34,371 nucleotides of DNA from Candidatus Peribacteria bacterium (GTDB lineage Bacteria > Patescibacteriota > Gracilibacteria > Peribacterales > Peribacteraceae): positions 1-34,371 of the forward strand of contig CALRCM010000007.1 in assembly GCA_943354555.1 (NCBI GenBank). Reading direction: 5' to 3'. Each line of letters begins with the position of its first letter. Within the stretch, counting starts at the first letter, position 1. This document shows positions 23,892 to 33,200 of the stretch, piece by piece. The translations under genes and the position numbers were made by a program. Under the pieces are notes generated by a model that was given only the letters and a program-made list of their open reading frames with translations, was not told the DNA's origin and did not search any database.

Positions 23892-25556
23892 TTACGGACT
23901 TACGGTGACCTCGGCGGCATTTTTGCACTGTTCATGAGCAGTGGTGCTGTTGAAGTACGCTCCGCTAAAGTATGGGAAGCATTCACTCTTAAAGTTGATG
24001 CGCAGAACCTGCTCGAGACGTCTGTTGCATGACCGGTACATGCATGATCTGCGCATGTAGAAGGCAAAGCCTTTCGTGAAGAAGCGTAAACCGGCGGAAT
24101 GGCCGGTGATGAGACCGCCCAGACGCTCGATGGGCCCATGAGCACTTCTGAGTGCTTCGGCGATTTGCAGTTGCCCGTCTTGGGACTTGGCGATGGGAAT
24201 AGCTGCCTTTTTGCCGTGGTAGATATTCCATGAGGAAGAGAACATACGCATGAACCATTCGTATGCAAACACAATGGGCATCTTACTGAGAGTGCGTTCT
24301 TGGGAGGCCGTACGTTCCCCGCCCGGCGGAAATTCATTTGGGTAACGCAAATACTTTGCCTGGGGCCGGCGGATACCCCATTGCTGGAGGAGTTGTGTGT
24401 AACGGACAATCAACCATGGTTCGTTTTTAGGAATGGAGAAGGCGCCGCGTGTTTCATAGGCGCCGATGAGGAGCCCCTGAAGGAGAGACCCGGAGCCAAT
24501 GTCTTTTAGGAGTGACCCTGTGTCCGTGAGGACGGCTCCAGTACCATTGAGTCCCATCTTCTGATCCTTCTGAATCTGCTCGATGCATCCGAAAATACGC
24601 AGAGTTGCACCCGTTGCCCTATGGAGGTATGTCCCTTCTGCAGAGGTATGGTCGGTTGCTACGCCAGCCATCACATCGAGTGCTTCGATGAGTTTGGTGA
24701 AGTTTGTCATGGAACCTGTTACGTCCTCGCGCTTCGTCATCAACTCGGCGAGCGCAGACATTTCCGCTCCTGTAGGAGGATGCACAGAGGCTTCGTCAGG
24801 AATTACACTATCAGTGCAGCCGAATAACGTTCTTGAAGGAGGTAGGTAGTCCGAGTCAAACGGACAGAGCCTTCCCTCCAGAGGATTCGGGTGATCTTTT
24901 GGGAGAAGACATCCATAAGATTGGCATCCATGTGGTGTATTGAACATTACCCCGCCAGTGCCGGTGCATACCGTTTCCGATACATTGATGCAGGCGTTGC
25001 CGGGCCTTCCCTGTGGGCAGCACCAGACGGGATCCACCGTATCGAACGACTGTATGCGTGCCCAGCCGGTATCTTCATACAAGGGATCGCGCGCTCCCTG
25101 TAGCAAATGCTCAACGCGTCGGTTTAAAAAGCGAATGAGGCGCTGGAGGAGTATCACCCGGAAAGGCTCGGCTGCCTCGAGCGCTGTATGCAATTCCTCA
25201 CGCACTTTTTCAATCTTTGACTGCAAAATGATCACATCAAGATGGAGACAAGGCGTGGTTTCAAAAAGATTCTTTTGCATTTCCGAAAGTTGCATCCTAG
25301 TGTCGACGGTGGAGAGCATCGCGGACGTTGTATAAAATATCCACCATGGCTTGAGCAGATCAAAGATTGGCCCCCCCGGAGTATTCATGGAGCTTGCCTT
25401 GGTGATGCCGGCATTTGCGCGGTCGAGGACGCGTTGCACATAGTGTTCAGAGATCGGAGGGATGGCCACAATGTCATCGACCGTTATGGCTCCGGCCGTA
25501 GTGGGCAGCAGCACAGTGATGCAGAGCAAGCCGGCAATTATACGAGCATTCGGCAT
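23892..25556 (-). CDS. Exported Cys-containing orphan protein, cluster gene 5
   Basis: A 554-aa protein with a clear signal peptide if started at the ATG at 25556 (MPNARIIAGLLCITVLLPTT, then AGA before ITVDD). This start is 2 bp after the stop of the upstream gene; the track start, 15 codons earlier, lies inside that gene. The mature part has a helical region (about residues 80-170), a Cys-rich part (VWCCPQGRPGNACINV, CQSYGCLLP, GRLCPFDSD), a helical central part and a C-terminal end with paired Cys (RRSCMYRSCNRRLEQ). No family is recognised. The even Cys content suggests disulfides outside the cytoplasm. Last gene of a five-gene operon. An exported structural or enzymatic role cannot be told. 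Confidence 0.75.
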   Translation of the reverse strand: MPNARIIAGLLCITVLLPTTAGAITVDDIVAIPPISEHYVQRVLDRANAGITKASSMNTPGGPIFDLLKPWWIFYTTSAMLSTVDTRMQLSEMQKNLFETTPCLHLDVIILQSKIEKVREELHTALEAAEPFRVILLQRLIRFLNRRVEHLLQGARDPLYEDTGWARIQSFDTVDPVWCCPQGRPGNACINVSETVCTGTGGVMFNTPHGCQSYGCLLPKDHPNPLEGRLCPFDSDYLPPSRTLFGCTDSVIPDEASVHPPTGAEMSALAELMTKREDVTGSMTNFTKLIEALDVMAGVATDHTSAEGTYLHRATGATLRIFGCIEQIQKDQKMGLNGTGAVLTDTGSLLKDIGSGSLLQGLLIGAYETRGAFSIPKNEPWLIVRYTQLLQQWGIRRPQAKYLRYPNEFPPGGERTASQERTLSKMPIVFAYEWFMRMFSSSWNIYHGKKAAIPIAKSQDGQLQIAEALRSAHGPIERLGGLITGHSAGLRFFTKGFAFYMRRSCMYRSCNRRLEQVLRINFKSECFPYFSGAYFNSTTAHEQCKNAAEVTVSP

Positions 25557-25558
25557 CG

Positions 25559-28396
25559 TTATTTTTTGGGCGGAGGACATATGCGATTCACCCGTGAGCA
25601 CAATTGCTCAGGGAATGCGGTAGAGCCGATATCTTCGAGCATGGTCGCTGCAGCTGACAGGATCTCGCCGTATGCCTTACTCATGGGGCCAACCTGCATG
25701 CGATAGAGCGTGGTGGCGTACCGTGCGCCTATGCTCGGGGTCATGCGTTGGATATCTTCAGCGGGATTCATCTGATTCGTTACTGCATTTGCGAGAGCGA
25801 GGAGCATGTCGAGTGCGTCGCTAAGCGGGCGGGCAAGGGTGCGTGATACTTCCGCCTGGCAGAGCGTGGGGGGGGTACGCGGAGGAAGGCCAAGTATCTG
25901 GCAAAGAGCGCGATCCGTGAGTTGTGCGATATCCCATGGCCGGTATTCTGGGATGATTGGAAACGCCATCGAGGGAAGAACGAGTTGTGATGAGACAGGC
26001 GGTTTGGTATTCGCAAGCGGGTCATCGCCGTAGCAGCTATCCCATGGGAAGGCCTCATCAAAAACGTTTTGTGACATCCTTCCTGGGATCATGCGCTCTT
26101 CCTCGATGGTTTGCTCTATGCATTGTCCGATGAAGCAAAGATTGTTACCGATGGTGTTTTCATATTCCGAGCGGCACTCTGGTGTGCAGACATTGGGGAG
26201 TGAGGCGATCATGGATTTTGTCCGTAGGTCGAGTCTGTTCACGGCATCCGCACAGGAGGTTGGGAGGTTGAGCCTCACTTTATGACGTTCGACGGCTTGT
26301 ATGACAGCGTTGGAAAAATCAATGGGAACAACTGGTACGTCACTGCATTGTCCTAGGCCTTCACAACTGAGAGTGCTGAGCGTCGCGGCACAGACTTCCG
26401 GTGTAACGTACATGGGTTCGCCACGGTAGTCATACCGTAAGTCCGCAAGGATCCCGTCGCGGTCCAGCATGATGCACTGTGCGAGGTATGCCTGATATTC
26501 TCCACTACAACAACGTTCCAAGCTTCCTGTGAAGGCCTCCTTCGGCTGGTTGCAGGTTTGTTGCACATGCACCATTTCATGAACAAGGAGTGGAGCCAGC
26601 ATTGCTGTTGACCCGCTTCCGCCTATGTCTGGCGGGATACAAACACGGATGAGCCCATTGGATTGCTTTGGCTCGGTGAAGAGCCCTCCTCCTGGGCAAG
26701 TATCCCCACAGTAGAAGTCTACTGCGCAGTGGCTGCAGGGGCCGGGTAGGATATCATCCTGTTTTACCGGTGTATCGGCTACCGTTGGTGATTCTGTAGC
26801 AAGGCGCCAGCCGCCGATGCCACAGACATTCGGGCCGGCAGGGGACAGGGCAATGGGGAAACGCAGCGGAGGTTTTATACAGATTCCGAGGTACATTCCG
26901 GAGCCTGTGCGCTCCTCATCGATCGGTGGTGGCGGGCCTCCACCCGGGGTTCCACCGGGGCCGGGAAATATGCGCGTGATGCGTCCGATGATGCTGCCGA
27001 CTCCTCCTCCAGGCGAAGAAGAGGAAGACCCGCCACTACTCGATGATGAGCTACTATTGTTATCTATGGGATCACAGACATTACCTATGCCATCACCATC
27101 TGTGTCAGCCTGATCGGAGTTTGGGATGAGAGAACAGTTGTCCGCTTCATCAAGGTCTCCGTCGTTGTCATCATCGGGATCGCAGGAATTTCCAAGGCCA
27201 TCTCCGTCTGTATCGGTCTGATGGGGGTTTCCGACAAACGGGCAGTCATCGAGTACCGGCGTATAGGCGACGCTGCATTCGTTTTGCTCCAATGTGCGGC
27301 ACAAAAACCCTAGTGTATTGATCGCCATACGACAGACGCCTGCTGTTGCGATCGGCGTTTGTGGTGGAGCGGCATAGTTGCCCCCAAGAGAAAGTACAGG
27401 AGGGAAAGTAGCAGAACACATGGATGCATCCCCAGCACTCGCCATACATTGTTGGTATGCACTGTCATCTATCATGCGTGGCTGCACTGGCTCCAAGGGC
27501 ACTTCCCATTCAATGCCCGCATCGCGGTTATTTACCCAGACGATGATGTTCATGTTGCGGTAGGCCCATGTGGGGAATACCACCAATGCATCGTTATTTA
27601 CGACGGGTAATCCTGCGGTCGCTGCATTCCATACGTTATTAAGTTCGATTTCCACATTGCACCAGCGTGCGAAGAGAAGCCCAAGCTCGCCTCCGGGGTC
27701 GTTTCTACTGCACGCTCCTTCTTCTGCAACAGCTTTATATCCAAAGCGGTACCGAGCGATTGCTCCCGCAAGTTCTTCGATCTGCTCTCTGCCCGCCACC
27801 CCCGTCTTGAGAGCTTCGAGCGCTGTTTTGAGGCCGTTGAACTGTGCTTCTATGGCACTGAGCGGTTCTGGGTACGATGCTACGGACATATTCACAAAAA
27901 TATCCGTTGTGAACATTCTGTCTGTGCCGGATTCCCAGATGTGCAGAATACTTGCAAACGCCGTCGGGAATCCTGCAAAAGTACCAGGGTACTCGGATAT
28001 GCCAAGTTCATAACTTCCTGCAGAAATAGAAAGATCTCTTGCAAGCCGTCGCACGCGCTGTTCGCGCTTCACGAGCCGCTGGATTTCTCCCTGTAAATTT
28101 TCACAGACGATGAGTTGCTTGGTTTGCAATCTACCGCATCGGCCGATAAATTCGCCAGGGTTGTGGACGGCAAGCCCGATCTCGTTTTCCGAAAATGTAA
28201 GGCTGTAGGTATTACTGATAAGTTGTGCCGCAAACTTTGCAATGATCGGTTCCACTTCATCCAGTGTCTCTTTCTCCTGCAGGAGCTTGATGCGCTGGTA
28301 GAGCGTGGAAGGGGCAGAGGCTACATTTGCTGCTAGTGCGCTTGAGGTACTGCCCAGTGCCATCAGCATGCCGATGATCGCAATGGAGTTTCTCAT
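25559..28396 (-). CDS. Exported protein with TSP3-like repeats and HExxH metallopeptidase-like motif
   Basis: A 945-aa protein with signal peptide MRNSIAIIGMLMALGSTSSALA. Residues about 30-380 are helical and Cys-containing. Residues 383-440 hold thrombospondin type-3-like Ca-binding repeats (DTDGDGLGNSCDPDDDNDGD, then DTDGDGIGNVCD). A Ser/Gly/Pro linker (about 443-475) follows. H606-H610 forms HEMVH followed by VQQ, with E633 in GEYQAY as a possible third zinc ligand, a layout like DUF4157-type 'HExxHVxQQ' proteins. The Cys-rich surroundings (CSHCAVDFYCGDTC, ERCCSGEY) suggest disulfides. The C-terminal part is helical. Its ATG overlaps the previous gene stop by 4 bp (ATGA). Protease activity and substrate are inference. 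Confidence 0.8.
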   Translation of the reverse strand: MRNSIAIIGMLMALGSTSSALAANVASAPSTLYQRIKLLQEKETLDEVEPIIAKFAAQLISNTYSLTFSENEIGLAVHNPGEFIGRCGRLQTKQLIVCENLQGEIQRLVKREQRVRRLARDLSISAGSYELGISEYPGTFAGFPTAFASILHIWESGTDRMFTTDIFVNMSVASYPEPLSAIEAQFNGLKTALEALKTGVAGREQIEELAGAIARYRFGYKAVAEEGACSRNDPGGELGLLFARWCNVEIELNNVWNAATAGLPVVNNDALVVFPTWAYRNMNIIVWVNNRDAGIEWEVPLEPVQPRMIDDSAYQQCMASAGDASMCSATFPPVLSLGGNYAAPPQTPIATAGVCRMAINTLGFLCRTLEQNECSVAYTPVLDDCPFVGNPHQTDTDGDGLGNSCDPDDDNDGDLDEADNCSLIPNSDQADTDGDGIGNVCDPIDNNSSSSSSSGGSSSSSPGGGVGSIIGRITRIFPGPGGTPGGGPPPPIDEERTGSGMYLGICIKPPLRFPIALSPAGPNVCGIGGWRLATESPTVADTPVKQDDILPGPCSHCAVDFYCGDTCPGGGLFTEPKQSNGLIRVCIPPDIGGSGSTAMLAPLLVHEMVHVQQTCNQPKEAFTGSLERCCSGEYQAYLAQCIMLDRDGILADLRYDYRGEPMYVTPEVCAATLSTLSCEGLGQCSDVPVVPIDFSNAVIQAVERHKVRLNLPTSCADAVNRLDLRTKSMIASLPNVCTPECRSEYENTIGNNLCFIGQCIEQTIEEERMIPGRMSQNVFDEAFPWDSCYGDDPLANTKPPVSSQLVLPSMAFPIIPEYRPWDIAQLTDRALCQILGLPPRTPPTLCQAEVSRTLARPLSDALDMLLALANAVTNQMNPAEDIQRMTPSIGARYATTLYRMQVGPMSKAYGEILSAAATMLEDIGSTAFPEQLCSRVNRICPPPKK

Positions 28397-29367
28397 TCTG
28401 TCATATCGGAAAGACTTTCACATCCTTCGTCGTCGAGATCCACCGATCCATCATCATCATTATCGTTTCCATCAGAGCAAACGCTGGGATCTCTCATAGG
28501 GTCTTTCGCATTCCAAATACGCGGCATGCACGCCGCGGTGTCCGCTGAGAGGCCTAGGGCATTACGGATATCGAGAGATGCGCGCTGCATGCAGTTTGTA
28601 TCCTGCGCAAGTATACGGCTCATCTGCACCGTACCCATCAAGCCAAGGACACGATCAAGAGTCGGTCGCGCTATCTTGAGCTCGAGCTGTATTTCGCGAC
28701 TTTGCTTGTACCATTCTTCAAACAATTTGGTGAAAAAGAAGGGGTTTGCAGCAAGTCCTCCCGGGAGAAGTGCTCTGCGCTCACTTTCTTCCCGCCAGAT
28801 TTCCGCGGGGAGACGTGTGGTGCGTTCTGCGAGGCTGCATTCATACACACGCAGGTACTCGATGAGTACAGGTGTTGTATCCGATTGGCCGAATACAGTC
28901 TCATTCTTCATCCATGGCTCCAGTTTCTTTGCGATGTCTCGAAGAAGAGGAGGTGCGGGTGTTGTGCTTGCCGCCTGCGTGCCGGAGCAGAGCCCTTGCC
29001 CCCCAGGAGGCTCGCGCTGTGCAAAATTTCCCGCCACTTCCTTTCCAATGAAGCTCTCCAGGATATTGTCGATATCTCTGTGATAGATTCTTGACCATTC
29101 TTTATATGGAATAGGTACGCGTGGATGAAGACTACTGCACAAGTCTTGGTCGGCAGCATTTTCAGCCTCCTCCATACAGTCGGAGTAGAGCTGATTATGC
29201 TCGAAGGAGAAAATTTCTGTGTCGAGCTTCGTGCATGATCCCAGCTTCGGATAGGGCTGCTGCCATTCCGCAGCCTTCCCCGAGATTGCTGCGAAGATAC
29301 CGACACACAACAAGGGCAGAGTGCTTCTTATAGAGATTCGCCTTTGCAAGAAAATAACTGATTGCAT
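28393..29367 (-). CDS. Exported orphan protein with C-terminal CSDGxDND motif
   Basis: A 324-aa protein if started at the ATG at 29367 (MQSVIFLQRRISIRSTLPLL, then CVGIFAAISGKAAE), which gives a probable signal peptide or anchor. The track start 21 codons earlier would lie inside the upstream gene. The middle is helical with scattered Cys. The C-terminus CSDGNDNDDDGSVDLDDEGC is a recognised type of acidic, probably Ca-binding repeat seen in exported bacterial proteins. The gene starts 4 bp after the upstream stop and overlaps the next gene by 4 bp. No family is recognised for the rest. Confidence 0.75.
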   Translation of the reverse strand: MQSVIFLQRRISIRSTLPLLCVGIFAAISGKAAEWQQPYPKLGSCTKLDTEIFSFEHNQLYSDCMEEAENAADQDLCSSLHPRVPIPYKEWSRIYHRDIDNILESFIGKEVAGNFAQREPPGGQGLCSGTQAASTTPAPPLLRDIAKKLEPWMKNETVFGQSDTTPVLIEYLRVYECSLAERTTRLPAEIWREESERRALLPGGLAANPFFFTKLFEEWYKQSREIQLELKIARPTLDRVLGLMGTVQMSRILAQDTNCMQRASLDIRNALGLSADTAACMPRIWNAKDPMRDPSVCSDGNDNDDDGSVDLDDEGCESLSDMTE

Positions 29368-29371
29368 GGTC

Positions 29372-30289
29372 TTACGGTGGGGCGGGGCTGGATGAGCTGT
29401 CGAGGCTGGATGGGTTGTCGTCGCATGCACCTATAAAGCATGGGACGCGGCTGAAGCTTGTGATCATCTGGGTTGAACTGCGTATGGAGCCCAAAACCAC
29501 TCCTCGCATCTGCGCGAGAAAAGAGCGGAAGATTCCAGAGAACTGAAGTCCTGTCCGGTACCCAGCGTCATATTCTGAGACAAGCTTAAGAACCTGCGTT
29601 TCTCGTAGACGCAGAGATTCGGTCATGGCGATGCAGTACGCCTTCAGGTTTCCCTGCGTGGTAACCAATTCTTGCTCTACAGGAAGATGGCAGAAAGGAA
29701 TGGTTGTTGTCGCAACGTCCTGACATCCCAGTATTTTCACGGTGACGGTCTGCGGGGCTGGTTCCTCGACGGTAAGGGACATATCCACCAGTCGGCACAA
29801 TTGCTCCAGTTTGCACTCCAGTGTGCGGTACGCCTGAGCAAGGTTGGGGATCAGCTCTGTCGAGAGGCGTCGCTGAACGCCGAAGATTCCACTACGCGGA
29901 GCGACATCGTTAAACGTGTCCATGGTGTTATCCGGCCATGTGGTGGATTCAAATCCTGGCGATACGGATTCCCAAATACTGGGTTGCGCTGCGGTACTGC
30001 TTGTAGAGGAGGTCGCACGCTGTGTCTTGATCCAAATACTCTTGTCCTGCGTCGCGAAGCGCACTTCGGCGATGATCGCTTTCTCTGCATTCGTGAGACC
30101 GAACAGTACAGCACGAAATTCCCTTTGCTCTTTCCATGCCCTCCAATCCATTTCTTCGCGGCATGCGTCGTAACCCACACCGGAAGATGAAGAAGAGGAA
30201 GAGGAACTGCTTTGCGCTTCAACATAGGGCACAAAAGCCAGTGCAGATGCCATAGCGAGCAGACCGATACTGAAAAGATTTCGGAACAT
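29372..30289 (-). CDS. Exported Ser-rich orphan protein, cluster gene 2
   Basis: A 305-aa protein with signal peptide MFRNLFSIGLLAMASALAFV (cleavage after VEA likely), directly followed by ten Ser residues. The mature part is mostly helical with Cys at ECKLEQLCRLVD, LGCQDVATTTIPFCHLP, AYCIAM and PCFIGACDDN, and it ends in another Ser run (SSSSPAPP). The poly-Ser stretches look like flexible linkers. The gene starts 2 bp after the upstream stop (TAACTATG). No known family. Confidence 0.75.
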   Translation of the reverse strand: MFRNLFSIGLLAMASALAFVPYVEAQSSSSSSSSSSGVGYDACREEMDWRAWKEQREFRAVLFGLTNAEKAIIAEVRFATQDKSIWIKTQRATSSTSSTAAQPSIWESVSPGFESTTWPDNTMDTFNDVAPRSGIFGVQRRLSTELIPNLAQAYRTLECKLEQLCRLVDMSLTVEEPAPQTVTVKILGCQDVATTTIPFCHLPVEQELVTTQGNLKAYCIAMTESLRLRETQVLKLVSEYDAGYRTGLQFSGIFRSFLAQMRGVVLGSIRSSTQMITSFSRVPCFIGACDDNPSSLDSSSSPAPP

Positions 30290-30291
30290 AG

Positions 30292-33200
30292 TTACGGTGA
30301 TAAAGATCCGGAATACAGCTTGAGACTTGGCCGCTGATCAAACGATGGAGTGATGGTGTTGCGGTCTGCCTGGTACGGGAATGTGGAAGAGGATGAGGAT
30401 GAGGAGCCGCCGATATTTTGCAATGTGTCTCGGAAGAGCTCTACGCGCCACTGGTCTATAGAACTCGTTTGGTCGTCCACCTTCACATCCGAGAACCACC
30501 CTATGCGCGGGAGGATTCTCTGCTTGTGCACATCCTGGCATGCCCAGTCTTCGGGATCACATGGGTGAAAGTCTCCTCGTCCATCCTCTCTCCACACGCC
30601 TGTCACTTCAAAGTCTTCTATGAGTTCTACGGCTGGTCGCGCGCCTATACGTGTGAAGCGCTCCAAAAGATCCATCTCCACATGAACGCAGGTGTCTTTA
30701 CCCCACCCCTTTCTGCAGTACACCTCTTCACCAGGGAGGACGCAACAATCACCTTTGATCTGGTCAGGGTCGTCATTCTTGCACCGCACAAAAGCTTCCT
30801 GTGTGCCACAACGGGGTTTGGTAATGGCATCCCAAAATTTTCCGTAGGCTTGCTTCAAGGAACTGATAAAACTTTTTTGGGCATCAATGAATGTCATGAT
30901 GCTGGCTACGTCCCGCCCCTCATGATTGCCCAGAGCAGGATACGTGACGGTCAATCCATCCTCTGTCTTAAATGGCAGAGTAAGAGCACCAGAGATCGAA
31001 AGAATGGGTAGAGGTGGGAGCGGCGGGAGGGTGGGGATAGTGGCATTTCTTTCCAAGGCTCCCGGAGGGCGCAGCTTGTCATGAGCAATAAGAAGTTGCA
31101 CTGGTTTGATAACGGGAATGAGAATCGTATCAGTGGAGATTTCAAATGCCGTGAGATCGATGAAGAGATCTTCGGGCCGGCCAATGCTTGGGAGAGTACT
31201 TCTTCCACCACCTCCTGCTCCGACGAATGAGTAGATCGGAGTGGTAAAGGTGTCGTTTTTGCACCATGGCATATTGGTGATGTCATGGAAATCCCGATAG
31301 GCTTTTTGGGCATTCCTCCATGCAGGAGCGATCTGGTCCCGTATGGCTTTGCGTTGCTCCTCAAAGGCACGGAAGGTTGCCAGGTGCTGCGTGAGCCAGT
31401 CATTGATCACGAGGCGCAGTTTATTTTGCTGTACCAGTGCTTTCCCAAGTGCATTGGGAAGTTCCGCACGGAGAGATCGCGCCTTATCAATATTCACTGC
31501 ATATTCTTCCAAGCGGTCGATGAGGTCGTTGACCTCCGGACCAACAGGGATGCCTTCATGGATGCGGAGCTTCTTCCACCGGACCCACCCTTCCTTGTGT
31601 GCTCGGAAGTCCATTGCGGATCCAAACGGCACGATGAGTGTAAGCGGGCGCTCCCGCACAGGAGCGATGATTGCACTTTCCAGAAGTGCGGCGATATCGC
31701 CGAGGATATCGTCACGTACCTCCATCTGTACCTCCATCGTTTTACGTTCCGGTTCATAGGACCATTGCTTGGCAGGTGGCTTTGGGGGCTTGGGAGGGTT
31801 GCTGTTGAAAAGCATTTCCTGAAATTCAAGGTTAGCGCTCCATGCGGAGGGAAAGATGATATGCACCACTGGCGGGTGCATAAATTGTTGCATCTCCGTT
31901 TCGTACCGCTGCCATGTTTCTGTGTAGAAGCGTGTATTGCCGTTAGCGTTGGTCACAGAATCGTCAAATGCACGCCGGAGCCCTCCGATTGATCGGAAAT
32001 TTATGTACGGGTCCGGACCGTAGGTGGAGCTCGAGGATCCGGACGTTGCCGCGCTGCTGGCGCTTCGGGTTTTAAGCTTTGCACCACGCGCACGCTCTAG
32101 CGTGCTATCGAGTGAGAGTAGTGCGAAAGTGAGATCCTGACCATATTTTTTCTTGAAGACTTCTCCATTGAGGAGACTGAATGCCCCGCCGAGATTCTGG
32201 TACCAGAGATCTTCGTTTATATTAAAATTCCTGTTACGGATCTCGTTTGAAGACGTGGGGTTTGGATCCAGTGGGTTGAGAGTTTCCACAAATTTCCCCC
32301 TCCCTCGTTGGGTTTTATAGAACGTTCGGAATTCATAGGGCTCTTTGTACGCGCCGATGACACATCGCTGATCATTGTTAGATGCGGTGCGTGTCTTCGT
32401 ATCGAATTCGGTATAAAAACCGAAGCACGTCACAGGGATATTTATCCTTGTACGTACATCATTTGGTGCATTTATCACGGACTTACGTGCGTACCCTGTG
32501 CGGGGATACTCACGGAAGTAGGAAACGTAGAGCCCAGGGATCATCCTATTTCCGGATTTCGCAGCGCCGTACCCCGCACGGCATCCAGTCTCTCTGCGGA
32601 TGGGACGGGGAATGAGCTCTCCATTGTAATCGATGACGGGAGCTGAACCGTCGGAGGCAAGGCAGATCCCCGGTATAGCTGGATGTATACATACAGAACC
32701 AGGGATTTTACATTCCCATGGTCTGCAGGGAGGAGTGAGACATGGGACTGCAATCTCGCAGTCCGTTGCGTTGATACATGGAGTTGTCGTAGTGAATTCC
32801 GGCACGACATTTCTACATTGCAGAGGAGCGGGGCAATCTGCGCTTACAAGACAGGCGACATCTGAACCAGGAAGAATACCGACCGAAAGTCCATCTCCGG
32901 CGCAGCGTACGCAGTTACGACGTGCATCAGGGTGTCCGGCACATGCACCGGCGGCAGTGAGAGTGCAGGACTCGTACTCCAGTTTTGTAACTCTTGCTTC
33001 GGAGCAGCAGTAGTACCATCCAGAGAAGAAGTGAATACGTGTGTACCCTCCACTAATAAAGCCACCCGCTTCGGTTTCACAATCGGAGCCCGGAGGCATG
33101 GTTCCGGGGTATGGATCCCACATAGGGCTGGGTGTTTCTCCTGCTCCCGGATACTTTTTTGCGCAGGAAGGAGCTTTGTCGCGCGCATCAGTGTCATCTG

